A DNA stretch of 64,000 nucleotides from CAZSBB01 sp964605235 (lineage in GTDB: Bacteria; Planctomycetota; Phycisphaerae; Phycisphaerales; Phycisphaeraceae), in NCBI GenBank assembly GCA_964605235.1, contig CAZSBB010000008.1, positions 62,001 to 126,000 of the forward strand, read 5' to 3'. Numbering within the stretch: position 1 is the stretch's first letter; each line of letters starts with the position of its first letter. Positions 43,965 to 51,863 of this stretch are shown in pieces. The notes under the pieces were generated by a model. That model saw only the letters and a program-made list of their open reading frames with translations, made no database searches and had not been told where the DNA came from. The position numbers and the translations under genes were made by a program.

Positions 43965-44656
43965 ACGTAAGCGAATGGGACTGGCAAGGCTCGACCAGCG
44001 CCCCCGAGCAGACTGTCGCGCTGGGCGCTGCCCTCGCCGGCGTGTTGCAACCGGGCGACCTGCTGGCGCTGGTGGGTGAACTGGGCGCGGGCAAAACCCA
44101 ACTGGTGCGCGGGCTGGCGCAGGGCCTGCATCTGCCGACTGCCCAGGTCTCCAGCCCCACTTTTGTGCTGATGCACGAATACGAACCGGACGACACCCAG
44201 CAGCCCACGCTGGTGCATATCGACGCCTATCGGCTGCGCGGCCCGGAAGAATTGCCGTCCATCGGCTGGGACGCCGACAGCAACGGCACGGCGGTGCGCA
44301 GCGGCGCCGTGGTCGCCATCGAATGGGCGGATCGCCTGGGCGCCGCGGCGCTGGGCGCGGACCTGCTGTGGCTGGAACTCACCCACGCACCGGCGGAGCG
44401 GCGAAGGCTGCGCTGGCGCGCCAGCGGCACGCTGCGCGCCCGGCTCAAGCAGTTGCAGTCCGCGCTCACCGCATGGGCCGATGCTCCGGCCGCCAGCGCC
44501 ACGCCGTGTCCGATCTGCAAACAGCCGACACGCGCCGACAACTCGGCTTACCCGTTCTGCTCCCCGCGCTGCCGCATGGTCGACCTGGGCAAATGGCTCA
44601 ACGGCGACTACCTGATCAGTCGGCCGATCGAGCAAAGCGATCTGGACGAGCAATAG
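43949..44656 (+). CDS. TsaE-YacG fusion: tRNA t6A ATPase joined to a gyrase-inhibitor zinc-ribbon domain
   Basis: 235 residues. Residues 1-160 are TsaE, with Walker A ALVGELGAGKTQLVRGLAQG, SSPTFVLMHEY, HIDAYRLRGPEEL and AIEWADRLG; TsaE helps TsaB/TsaD make t6A37 of ANN-decoding tRNAs. Residues about 190-235 are a complete YacG domain: CPICKQPTRADNSAYPFCSP, then RCRMVDLGKWLNGDYLI; YacG binds and inhibits DNA gyrase in E. coli. The zinc ligands CxxC...CxxxC are all present. A short Ala-rich linker joins them; there is no frameshift. The start overlaps thiL by 16 nt. Whether both activities are kept is untested. Confidence 0.9.
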   Translation: MGTPVNVSEWDWQGSTSAPEQTVALGAALAGVLQPGDLLALVGELGAGKTQLVRGLAQGLHLPTAQVSSPTFVLMHEYEPDDTQQPTLVHIDAYRLRGPEELPSIGWDADSNGTAVRSGAVVAIEWADRLGAAALGADLLWLELTHAPAERRRLRWRASGTLRARLKQLQSALTAWADAPAASATPCPICKQPTRADNSAYPFCSPRCRMVDLGKWLNGDYLISRPIEQSDLDEQ

Positions 44657-44753
44657 CCCGTGCAGCGCTGATGGGCGCGCGCCCCGGGTCAATGGCTGGG
44701 AGCGCTGCGCGGCAACCGGATCGGATAGCGTCGTGCGCTGCGCCGTGGTGAAC

Positions 44754-46214
44754 TCAGCCGCCCGCTGCGCCGCCGCCTTCGCCGGGGCGGGTCATCGCGT
44801 CCGGGTCCAGCAGTTTGGCGAGCGTCTTGGGATCGACCAGCTTGCGTTCGGTGACGAGTTCCCGAATGGTCTTTTCCTGCTCGAGCGCTTCCTTGGCAAG
44901 CTTGGCGGCATTGTCATAGCCCACCACCGGGGCGAGGCTGGTGACCATCATCAGCGACTGGTCGATCAGCGCTTCGCAGCGTTTGGTGTTGACCACCAGG
45001 TCCAGCAGCAGCTTGTCGACGAACACGTTGCTGACGTTGGCGAGCAGGTGAATGGATTCGAGCAGGGCTTCAGCCATCACCGGCATGGCGACGTTGAGTT
45101 CAAACAGCGAACCGACGCCACCGAAGCCGGCATAGGTGACGGCACTGTCGTTGGCGATGACCCGGCAGGCGACCTGGATGACGGACTCGCAGATGACCGG
45201 GTTGACCTTGCCGGGCATGATGGACGAGCCGGGCTGGGTGGCGGGCAGGCTCAGCTCGAACAAGCCGCAGCGGGGGCCGCTGCCGAGCCAGCGGATGTCG
45301 TTGGCGATCTTGCTGAGGCTCACGGCAATGGTTTTCAGGTGGCCGGAGGCTTCGACGAAGCTGTCCTTGGCGGCCTGGGCTTCGGGATGGTTGATCGCTT
45401 CAACGAACTTGATTTTGGTGCGCTTGCTCAGCTCTTCGCACACGAGTTTGCCAAAGCGTGGATGGGTGTTGATGCCGGTGCCCACCGCGGTGCCGCCGAT
45501 GGGCATGTTGGTGCGCATGGCGTCGAACGCCTGGGTGGCGCGACGGACGGCAAAGTCGGCGGCGGCGGCGTAGCCGGAGAACACCTGGCCCACGCGGATG
45601 GGCGTGGCGTCCATCAGGTGGGTGCGCCCGATCTTCTTGATCTTGTCCCACTTCTTCGCCTTGCTGTTGAGGTCCTTCGCCAGACGCTTGAGCGCGGGAA
45701 TCAGGCTGTCGCGCAGCGCCAGAGCCGCGGCAATGTGCATCGCGGTGGGGAAAGTGTCATTGCTGGACTGGCCCATGTTGACATGGTCATTGGGATGGAC
45801 CGCGCCCTTCTGGCCCTTGGCGCCGATGCCGAAACCGAGCTTGGAGTTGGCGCGGTTGGCGATGACCTCGTTGCCGTTCATGTTGGAGCTGGTGCCCGAG
45901 CCGGTCTGGTAGACGTCCACCGGGAAGTGGGCGTCGAGCACGCCGGCGGCGACTTCGTCGGCGGCATCGACAATCGGCTTGGCGTATTTCGCGGGCAGCT
46001 TGCCCAGCTTCTGGTTCGCCTTGGCGCACGCCGACTTGAGATGACCGAAGGCGTGGATGACCTCCGGCGACACGCCGCGCCCGCTGACGGGGAAGTTCTC
46101 CACCGCCCGCTGGGTGCTGGCGCCCCACAGGGCGTCGGCGGGAACGGACATTTCACCCATGGAGTCCTTCTCAATGCGGGTATTCGGCTTGGCGGCGCGG
46201 CGGTTCTTGGCCAT
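44754..46214 (-). CDS. fumC: Class II fumarate hydratase
   Basis: 486 residues from ATG 46214, which has GGATGG about 5 nt before it; ATG 46223 lacks that. Signatures: GSGTSSNMNGNEVIANRAN, VNMGQSSNDTFPTAMHIAAA, GRTHLMDATPIRVGQVFSGY, and the catalytic loop GSSIMPGKVNPVICE. It hydrates fumarate to malate in the TCA cycle, oxygen-stable and metal-free. Divergent from the sigma54-type regulator gene. Confidence 0.93.
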   Translation of the reverse strand: MAKNRRAAKPNTRIEKDSMGEMSVPADALWGASTQRAVENFPVSGRGVSPEVIHAFGHLKSACAKANQKLGKLPAKYAKPIVDAADEVAAGVLDAHFPVDVYQTGSGTSSNMNGNEVIANRANSKLGFGIGAKGQKGAVHPNDHVNMGQSSNDTFPTAMHIAAALALRDSLIPALKRLAKDLNSKAKKWDKIKKIGRTHLMDATPIRVGQVFSGYAAAADFAVRRATQAFDAMRTNMPIGGTAVGTGINTHPRFGKLVCEELSKRTKIKFVEAINHPEAQAAKDSFVEASGHLKTIAVSLSKIANDIRWLGSGPRCGLFELSLPATQPGSSIMPGKVNPVICESVIQVACRVIANDSAVTYAGFGGVGSLFELNVAMPVMAEALLESIHLLANVSNVFVDKLLLDLVVNTKRCEALIDQSLMMVTSLAPVVGYDNAAKLAKEALEQEKTIRELVTERKLVDPKTLAKLLDPDAMTRPGEGGGAAGG

Positions 46215-46296
46215 GTGATCCATCCTTTAATCAGGGAAATCGGGCGGGAGGCGGAATATACCAACGCCCCGCCGCCGTGGCGAGCACCACGCTCGC

Positions 46297-46302
46297 TACA
46301 AT
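46297..46302 (+). promoter_or_regulatory. Candidate -10 element of the NtrC-type regulator gene
   Basis: TACAAT ends 10 nt before the ATG at 46313, with no Shine-Dalgarno sequence in between, so the leader would be only a few nucleotides. Confidence 0.4.
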
Positions 46303-46312
46303 GCCCCTCATC

Positions 46313-47704
46313 ATGGGCAAACGCATCATGCTGGTGGAAGATGAAGCCGTCCTGCGCGAATCGCTGGCGGAGTTGCTCGCCGACGAAGGCTATGAAGTGC
46401 TGCAGGCGGGCGACGGGAAATCCGCGCACGATCTGGCGCTGACGCAGCCGGTCGATGTGGTGCTCTCGGACGTGCGCATGCCGGCGATGGATGGGCTGAC
46501 GCTGCTGGGGCATCTCAAGAAGATTCAGCCGCAGACGCCGGTCATCATGCTCACCGCCTACGGCACCGTCGAAAGCGCCGTGCAGGCGATGCGCCAGGGC
46601 GCGTCCGACTACCTGCTCAAACCCGTGCAGTTCGACGATGTGCTCATCCGGGTGCAGCGCGCCCTGGAGTTCGGCGAGCTGACCCGCAATCAGCAGCGGA
46701 TGACCGACGAACTCGCGGCCGGCAGCTTGTTCCACAACCTTGTGGGCGACTCCCCGCCCATGCGCAAGCTCTTCGACATGGTGCGCAAGCTCTCGACCGT
46801 CAAGAGCAGCGTCCTGCTCGTGGGCGAGTCCGGCACCGGCAAGGAACTGTTCGCCCGCGCCATCCACTTCAACGGCATCACGCGCGACAAGCCCTTTGTC
46901 CCGGTCAACTGCGGCGCCATTCCTGAGTCGCTGATCGAATCCGAACTGTTCGGCCACCGCCGGGGCGCCTTCACCGGCGCCATCCGCGACAAGATCGGCT
47001 TCTTTGAAGCCGCCAACGGTGGGACCATCTTCCTCGATGAAATCTCCACTTTACCCGTGAGCGTGCAAAGCGCCCTGCTGCGGGTGCTTGAGGAACGCGC
47101 GGTGACCCCGGTGGGCGACACCCGCAGTCGGCCGCTGGAGGTGCGGGTCATTGCCGCCTCCAATCGCGACCTGGAACGCATGGTCGAAGCCCGCGAGTTC
47201 CGCGAAGACCTGCTTTACCGCTTGAATGTGGTCAAGCTCATGCTCCCGGCCCTGCGCCAGCGCAAGGAAGACATCCCCCAACTGGTGTCCCACTTCCTGA
47301 ACAAGTACGTCCGCGAGCTCAACAAGCCGGTGTCCGGCATCACCAACGGCGCCATGCGCGCGATGCTGACCCACGAATGGCGCGGCAACGTGCGCGAACT
47401 GGAAAACGTCATCGAGCGCGCGGTCATCTTCGCCGAGGGCCGGGAGATCGGCATCGAGGATCTGCCGTTTGCCGCCGAGAGCGTCGATGACGCCGCCGGG
47501 GATGATCTGAAGGAAGCCCTGCGCCAATTCGAGCGTCAGCACATCATGCACAGCCTGCGGCAGCGGCAGTACGACAAAGCCGAGACCGCCAAATGCCTGG
47601 GCATCGGCCTGTCGAGCCTGTACCGCAAGCTCGAGGAACTGGACATTCCCAAGAACCTCGATGAGCTGGACAAAGCAGCGCGGGAAGAACGCCTCGGGCC
47701 GTGA
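46313..47704 (+). CDS. NtrC-family sigma54-dependent response regulator
   Basis: 463 residues from ATG 46313. Receiver domain with Asp53 (VDVVLSDVRMPAMDGL) and Lys in LLKPVQFD. The AAA+ domain has Walker A GESGTGKELFARAIH, the sigma54-contact loop FGHRRGAFTGAI (GAFTGA intact), Walker B NGGTIFLDEISTLP, and the R-finger region FREDLLYRLNVV. A Fis-type helix-turn-helix ends the protein (AETAKCLGIGLSSLYRKLEE). It should activate sigma54 promoters when phosphorylated. The kinase at 50335-51711 is the natural partner, and the cytochrome operon with its sigma54 site the natural target; both are inference. Confidence 0.93.
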   Translation: MGKRIMLVEDEAVLRESLAELLADEGYEVLQAGDGKSAHDLALTQPVDVVLSDVRMPAMDGLTLLGHLKKIQPQTPVIMLTAYGTVESAVQAMRQGASDYLLKPVQFDDVLIRVQRALEFGELTRNQQRMTDELAAGSLFHNLVGDSPPMRKLFDMVRKLSTVKSSVLLVGESGTGKELFARAIHFNGITRDKPFVPVNCGAIPESLIESELFGHRRGAFTGAIRDKIGFFEAANGGTIFLDEISTLPVSVQSALLRVLEERAVTPVGDTRSRPLEVRVIAASNRDLERMVEAREFREDLLYRLNVVKLMLPALRQRKEDIPQLVSHFLNKYVRELNKPVSGITNGAMRAMLTHEWRGNVRELENVIERAVIFAEGREIGIEDLPFAAESVDDAAGDDLKEALRQFERQHIMHSLRQRQYDKAETAKCLGIGLSSLYRKLEELDIPKNLDELDKAAREERLGP

Positions 47705-47713
47705 GACGCATCT

Positions 47714-47784
47714 TGTAGGTCCGGGCTTGCCCGGACAGGCGTGAACCAAACGTGAAATCCTGTCCGGGCAAGCCCGGACCTACA
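47714..47784. repeat. Palindromic intergenic repeat, family A (perfect copy)
   Basis: Arms 47714-47737 and 47761-47784 are perfect 24-nt reverse complements (start TGTAGGTCCGGGCTTGCCCG), 23-nt spacer. Each arm is itself nearly palindromic. Lies between the convergent regulator and ygbA-like genes; likely also a terminator. Confidence 0.9.
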
Positions 47785-47856
47785 AATCAACCGCGCGCCC
47801 AGCGTCCCACCTTCCTGGGCTTTCTCACCCGTGGGACCATTCGCCTCCGCCCCGTC

Positions 47857-48225
47857 TCAAAAGAACATGTGCCAGAGGTAATCAATCCGCCCCGTCAGCA
47901 GCATCCGCATGCCCGAGGACTTCATGACCTGGCGAATCTGCTGGCGATACTGCGGGGCATAGCAATGCTTCGGGCAGTGCTTGCACGCCGGCTTGGGGTG
48001 CATGGGGCAGACGCTGCGTTTAACGAAAGCATGCGCCAGCAGGCGGGCGCAATCGGGACATAAATGCAGTTCTGAGCCGGCGATAGCTTGCACATCGTGG
48101 GTTTTGAGCTGCACTTCCCCCGCCGGCCGATCGTGATGATGCGTCCGGCAATACAGGCTGATGAAGCGCGCCAACGTGCGCAGATCGCGCAACGTGTCCG
48201 GTTGGAGGGGGCGGGTGGCGTTCAT
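47857..48225 (-). CDS. ygbA: YgbA family (nitrous-oxide-stimulated promoter) cysteine-rich protein
   Basis: 122 residues. The N-terminal LARFISLYCRTHHHDR, the pair CPDCARLLAHA, then CPMHPKPACKHCPKHCYAPQ, and the C-terminal RQQIRQVMKSSGMRMLL are the landmarks of the YgbA_NO family, named for nitric/nitrous-oxide-stimulated expression in enterobacteria. The conserved cysteines may bind iron or an iron-sulfur cluster. It is divergent from the PhnD-like gene and lies inside the regulator-cytochrome region, suggesting a link to nitrogen oxide stress or respiration there. Confidence 0.82.
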   Translation of the reverse strand: MNATRPLQPDTLRDLRTLARFISLYCRTHHHDRPAGEVQLKTHDVQAIAGSELHLCPDCARLLAHAFVKRSVCPMHPKPACKHCPKHCYAPQYRQQIRQVMKSSGMRMLLTGRIDYLWHMFF

Positions 48226-48306
48226 GTCCTGTTATCATGCAAACCCGCCGCCAAAAGGACAAGATAATCCTGTTTTTTTGGCGCGCCTTTTGTTTAGGGT
48301 CCTGGC

Positions 48307-49242
48307 ATGAAATGGTTGGTCCTCGTCTTACTGGTGCTGTGCGCCACGCTGATCGCGGGCCTGGTGGTTTGCCGGGAGCTGCGGCTGTCGGAGCAGGAAC
48401 GCCAACTGGCGGTGACCCACCCGCACGGGCTGCCCCACGCGCAGCCGGCTCATGATCCCAACGCCATTCATCTGGGCATCGTGCCGGAGCGCGACATTTT
48501 CGAGCAGCGGCAGCGCTACCGGGCGCTGATGGATTATCTGCAGACGCAGATCCAACGCCCCATCGAACTGGTCACCGTCAACACCTACGCCAGCATTTTG
48601 CGTGAGTTTGACGAAGGCAGCATCGACGGCGCGTTTCTGGGCTCCATGGTCGCCAAGCAGGCGATGGAGCAGCAGCAGGCGGTGCTGGTGCTCAAGACCG
48701 AATACGTCGGCGGCGCCACCACCTACCGGGGCGTGCTGTTCGTGCGCGACGATTCGCCGGTCTGGTCCCCCGCCGACCTGGGCGGACGTTCCATCGGCTG
48801 CGTGATGACCACCACCGCCGGCGAGTTGTTCGCCCGGTACATCCTGCAACGTGAAGGACTCAATCGTTTGCCGCACCCGCCCCGGCTGCGTTCGGTGGGC
48901 ACACATGATGAGGTGGTGCGCGAGGTGGCGGAAGGTCGGCTCGACGCCGGCTGCGCCAAGGATCAACGCCTGGACGCCTGGGAAGCGCAAACGGGCGTAA
49001 AGCTGCGCCGGCTGGCGACCAGCGCCCAGGTGCCCAGCAACGCCCTGCTGTTGCGGAAGCTGGCGGCCGAGGAATTGCAGCCGCTGCTGGGCCCGGCGTT
49101 GCTGAACCTGCATGAATCCGACGCCGGCCGGGCCGCGCTCGCCGCCTTCGGCGCGGTGCGGTTTGTGCCGTGTTACCCGCAGGAATATGACGTGATTGAT
49201 CAGATGACCGCCGCCGGCCCGGTCCCGCCGGCTTCGGAGTGA
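48307..49242 (+). CDS. PhnD-like periplasmic binding protein (putative sensor)
   Basis: 311 residues. A single N-terminal hydrophobic segment (WLVLVLLVLCATLIAGLVVC) serves as signal or membrane anchor. Then comes a PhnD/TtrS/AioX-type fold: HLGIVPERDIFEQRQRYRAL, PIELVTVNTYASILREFDEG, DGAFLGSMVAKQAM and GRSIGCVMTTTAGELFARYI. PhnD-family proteins bind oxyanions (phosphonate, phosphite, arsenite, tetrathionate) either for import or for signalling. No ABC permease or ATPase is next to it. Instead a HAMP protein starts 6 nt after it and a histidine kinase follows, so a sensing role fits better. Confidence 0.85.
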   Translation: MKWLVLVLLVLCATLIAGLVVCRELRLSEQERQLAVTHPHGLPHAQPAHDPNAIHLGIVPERDIFEQRQRYRALMDYLQTQIQRPIELVTVNTYASILREFDEGSIDGAFLGSMVAKQAMEQQQAVLVLKTEYVGGATTYRGVLFVRDDSPVWSPADLGGRSIGCVMTTTAGELFARYILQREGLNRLPHPPRLRSVGTHDEVVREVAEGRLDAGCAKDQRLDAWEAQTGVKLRRLATSAQVPSNALLLRKLAAEELQPLLGPALLNLHESDAGRAALAAFGAVRFVPCYPQEYDVIDQMTAAGPVPPASE

Positions 49243-49248
49243 TGGGCG

Positions 49249-50292
49249 ATGCTGCGGCGCAAGCTCATGCTGATTCTTGGCGCGGTCGTGCTGCTGCTGG
49301 TGGCGATGGCGGCCGGGTCGCTGGCGCTGCTGCAGGATGTGCTGGAGCGCCAGGACCATCTGACCAACGAAGCCCTGGCGGGCATCGATCACGCCAATGC
49401 CGTCAACACCGATCTGGCGCGCATTCAGGTGGAGTTGTACCAGTTGCAGTTGCACAGCAAGCATCGGCTGGACAGTCTGATTGACGCGGTGGAAACGCTG
49501 CATCGGACCATCGCCCTGCTGGGGGAACACCATGAAATCCGCGAAACGCCCACCGACACGGAATTCGCCGACCTGAGCGCCATCTTTACCCGCTTCGAAC
49601 GCAGCGTCGGGGCGCTGGCGACCGCGCGCGACCCGGAGCTGGCGCTGCTGCACAACCAGGAGGCGATCACCCAGACGATCGCCATGCAGCGTCTGGGCAT
49701 GGCGATCAGCGCCGACCTGCGCGACCATGCCGGCGCGGACCATCACGCGTTGACCAGGCGGTTCCGCTGGACGGTCATCGGGCTGACGGTGGTGTTCCTG
49801 CTGGTGATCAATGTGTCGATCGTGGTGCTGGTGCAGATCGGCCGGATGGTGGTCGAGCCGGTCGAGCAACTGGTGGACGCCAGCCGGGCCTTGGGGCGGG
49901 GGCAGTTCGACACCCGGGTGGACCTCGCCCAGCATGACGAGTTCGACGAACTGGCGCAGGCGTTCAACCAACTGGCGCAGGAGCTGCAAGCCACCGACGA
50001 ACGCCGGCTGGAAGTGCTGCGGCAGGTGGGCCTGACGCTGAATCATGAGCTGAACAACGCCATGGCGATCATCGAACTGCAACTGCAGCTGCTGGGCAAG
50101 CAATCCGGCGGGGACCCCGCCCAGGCCAAGGCGCTCCAGCGGATTCACCACAGCCTGCAGCGGATGACCGAAACCGTGCAGAACCTCCGCAATGTTCGCC
50201 GAATCGTGCTGATGGAGTATGCTTCAGGCCTGCAGATGCTCAACCTGCAGGAGAGCATCAAGGAGCAGGCCGACACGACTGCCACCGAGTAA
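49249..50292 (+). CDS. HAMP-domain membrane protein ending in a DHp-like helix, no ATPase domain
   Basis: 347 residues. Helix 1 at about 5-28 (LMLILGAVVLLLVAMAAGSL), a periplasmic helical sensor domain (about 29-170, 4HB-like), helix 2 at about 172-197 (VIGLTVVFLLVINVSIVVLV), a HAMP domain (about 198-250; VVEPVEQLVDASRALGRGQF), and a segment resembling a phospho-acceptor helix around His266 (VGLTLNHELNNAMAIIELQL). The protein stops after one more helix pair, without N/G boxes. It looks like the front half of a sensor kinase. It sits between the PhnD-like protein and a complete kinase. Confidence 0.8.
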   Translation: MLRRKLMLILGAVVLLLVAMAAGSLALLQDVLERQDHLTNEALAGIDHANAVNTDLARIQVELYQLQLHSKHRLDSLIDAVETLHRTIALLGEHHEIRETPTDTEFADLSAIFTRFERSVGALATARDPELALLHNQEAITQTIAMQRLGMAISADLRDHAGADHHALTRRFRWTVIGLTVVFLLVINVSIVVLVQIGRMVVEPVEQLVDASRALGRGQFDTRVDLAQHDEFDELAQAFNQLAQELQATDERRLEVLRQVGLTLNHELNNAMAIIELQLQLLGKQSGGDPAQAKALQRIHHSLQRMTETVQNLRNVRRIVLMEYASGLQMLNLQESIKEQADTTATE

Positions 50293-50334
50293 TGTGCTGG
50301 GCACGCACCAGCCGGGGGAACTGAGCCGCGCACC

Positions 50335-51711
50335 ATGGATCACCCGCCGCCGCTGGATCGTCGCACGCCGCTGTTGGACCAGCTTGACTGGTTTGTGCGT
50401 CTGCGCTGGGTGGCGGGGGCGACGGTCATCATTGCCGCGCTGGTGGATTTCAACTGGCTGCATGCCGTGGAGCGCCCGGGCCGGCTGGTGGCGGTGGGCA
50501 TCGCCCTGCTGGCGTGCAACCTCGGCTACGCGCTGGCGCTGCCCCGGTTGCGGAAGCATCCGCGGCAGAAAGTGGCGTTGGATGCGGTCGCCCTGCTGCA
50601 GGTGGGGCTGGACCTGGCGCTGCTGACCTTGCTGACGCTATGGACCGGCGCGTTGCAATCGCCGCTGCTGGGCTTTTTTGTGTTTCACATGCTGTTCGCC
50701 AGCCTGCTGTTGCCGCGCTTCATGGCGTACGGCGCGATGGGTCAGGCGGTGGTGCTCATGGCGGTCGGGCTGCACACGCTGGGGGCCTGGCCCACCACGC
50801 GCGGCGAAGCCATGGTTCTGGGCGGCTGGATTCTCACCTTGCTGTTTACCGTCTACCTCACCAGCACCATCGCCAGTCGGCTCAAGCAGCAGCAGCGCCG
50901 CCTGATCCGCCAGAATCGGCAGATTCGCCGCATTGGTCGCCGCTTGCAGCAGCAGCAGCAGGCGATGATTCAGCATGAGAAGATGATCGCCATGGGCACG
51001 CTGGCGGCCGGCGTGGCGCACGAGATCGCCAATCCGCTGGCGAGCATGGACAGCCTGTTGCAGCTCATGCAGCGCAATCCCGATAAGCCGCGCCCCGGCG
51101 CGCTGGGCACGCTGCGCACGCAGGTGGAGCGCATCGGCGGCATCCTCCGGCAGATGAACAACTTCTCCCATCCGGTGGATGTGCAGTGGCAACGCCTGCC
51201 GGTGGCGGAGTTGCTCGAACAGAGCGTCGCCATTCTGCGGTTCGACAAACGCACCAAGGGCGTGGCGCTGGAAACCACCGTGGCGCCGGACGCTGGGGAA
51301 GTGAGCGTGCAGGCCCAGGCGATCCAGCAGGTGCTGGTGAACCTGCTGATCAACGCGGTGGATGCGGTCGCGCAGACGCCTGCGCCGCGGATCGTGGTTG
51401 CCGGCCGACGGGAGGGCGACCAGGTGGTGCTGGAGGTGGCGGACAACGGCCCGGGGGTGCCCGCCGGCGTTCAGGCGCGGATTTTTGAGCCGTTCTACAC
51501 CACCAAACCGGTGGGCAAAGGCACCGGGCTGGGGCTGTCGATCAGTTACAAGCTGGTGCAGAGCCACGGGGGCACGATCAGCGTGCAGAACCACCCCGAC
51601 GGCGGCGCGGTGTTCCGGGTGATGCTCCCGGCGCAGGGCAGCCAGCCGAGTGCCGCCGGGATGGAACCGCAGGCGCCCACCCCCGCCGCGGAACCCGACG
51701 CCCGTTCCTAG
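50335..51711 (+). CDS. NtrB-type sensor histidine kinase with six-helix N-terminus
   Basis: 458 residues. Several hydrophobic helices lie in residues 15-180 (WVAGATVIIAALVDFNWL, LVAVGIALLACNLGYALAL, LALLTLLTLWTGAL, FFVFHMLFASLLLPRFMAY, AVVLMAVGLHTLGAW, LGGWILTLLFTVYLTST) with short loops and no large periplasmic domain, so it may sense the membrane or another protein. A Gln-rich coiled coil follows. The phospho-acceptor is His229 (LAAGVAHEIANPLASMDSLL); the ATPase has NLLINAVDAVA, DNGPGVPAG and GTGLGLSISYKL. The C-terminus is Pro/Ala-rich. It probably phosphorylates the NtrC-type regulator encoded 3 kb upstream. Confidence 0.9.
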   Translation: MDHPPPLDRRTPLLDQLDWFVRLRWVAGATVIIAALVDFNWLHAVERPGRLVAVGIALLACNLGYALALPRLRKHPRQKVALDAVALLQVGLDLALLTLLTLWTGALQSPLLGFFVFHMLFASLLLPRFMAYGAMGQAVVLMAVGLHTLGAWPTTRGEAMVLGGWILTLLFTVYLTSTIASRLKQQQRRLIRQNRQIRRIGRRLQQQQQAMIQHEKMIAMGTLAAGVAHEIANPLASMDSLLQLMQRNPDKPRPGALGTLRTQVERIGGILRQMNNFSHPVDVQWQRLPVAELLEQSVAILRFDKRTKGVALETTVAPDAGEVSVQAQAIQQVLVNLLINAVDAVAQTPAPRIVVAGRREGDQVVLEVADNGPGVPAGVQARIFEPFYTTKPVGKGTGLGLSISYKLVQSHGGTISVQNHPDGGAVFRVMLPAQGSQPSAAGMEPQAPTPAAEPDARS

Positions 51712-51800
51712 TGGCGGGAAGCCGCCGGGACGGCAGGTCCAAAAACCGGGAATCGCCGGCCGTAACCCCAGCATTTTCAGGCATTACATCCCGTTTCCGG

Positions 51801-51815
51801 TGGCACGCTTCGTGC
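51801..51815 (+). promoter_or_regulatory. Sigma54 (-24/-12) promoter of the multihaem cytochrome operon
   Basis: TGGCAC (51801-51806), 5 nt, GTGC (51812-51815). The invariant GG (51802-51803) and GC (51814-51815) are separated by exactly 10 nt. Only one of ten consensus bases differs (GTGC for TTGC). The start site would be near 51826, giving a leader of about 38 nt to the GTG at 51864. The site lies in the 152-bp gap after the kinase gene. Confidence 0.7.
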
Positions 51816-51863
51816 TCTGGTTCAGTGGGCACGCTCCCGCCGCGTGGCCCAGGGATACCTGCC

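Noticed and set aside
46278..46292. GG-N10-GC spacing upstream of the NtrC-type regulator (TGGCGA...ACGC)
   Set aside because: Outside the GG and GC the match to sigma54 consensus is poor, such spacing is frequent in GC-rich DNA, and a TACAAT -10 element lies directly downstream.
48279..48295. Possible sigma54 site before the PhnD-like gene (TGGCGC-N5-TTGT)
   Set aside because: The invariant -12 GC is GT, and the start site would fall only about 3 nt before the ATG. Not strong enough to list, though autoregulation cannot be excluded.
51711..51863. Upstream ATG at 51711 for the CbcL-like cytochrome
   Set aside because: It would add about 50 residues before the signal peptide, overlaps the kinase stop and would lie upstream of the sigma54 promoter.
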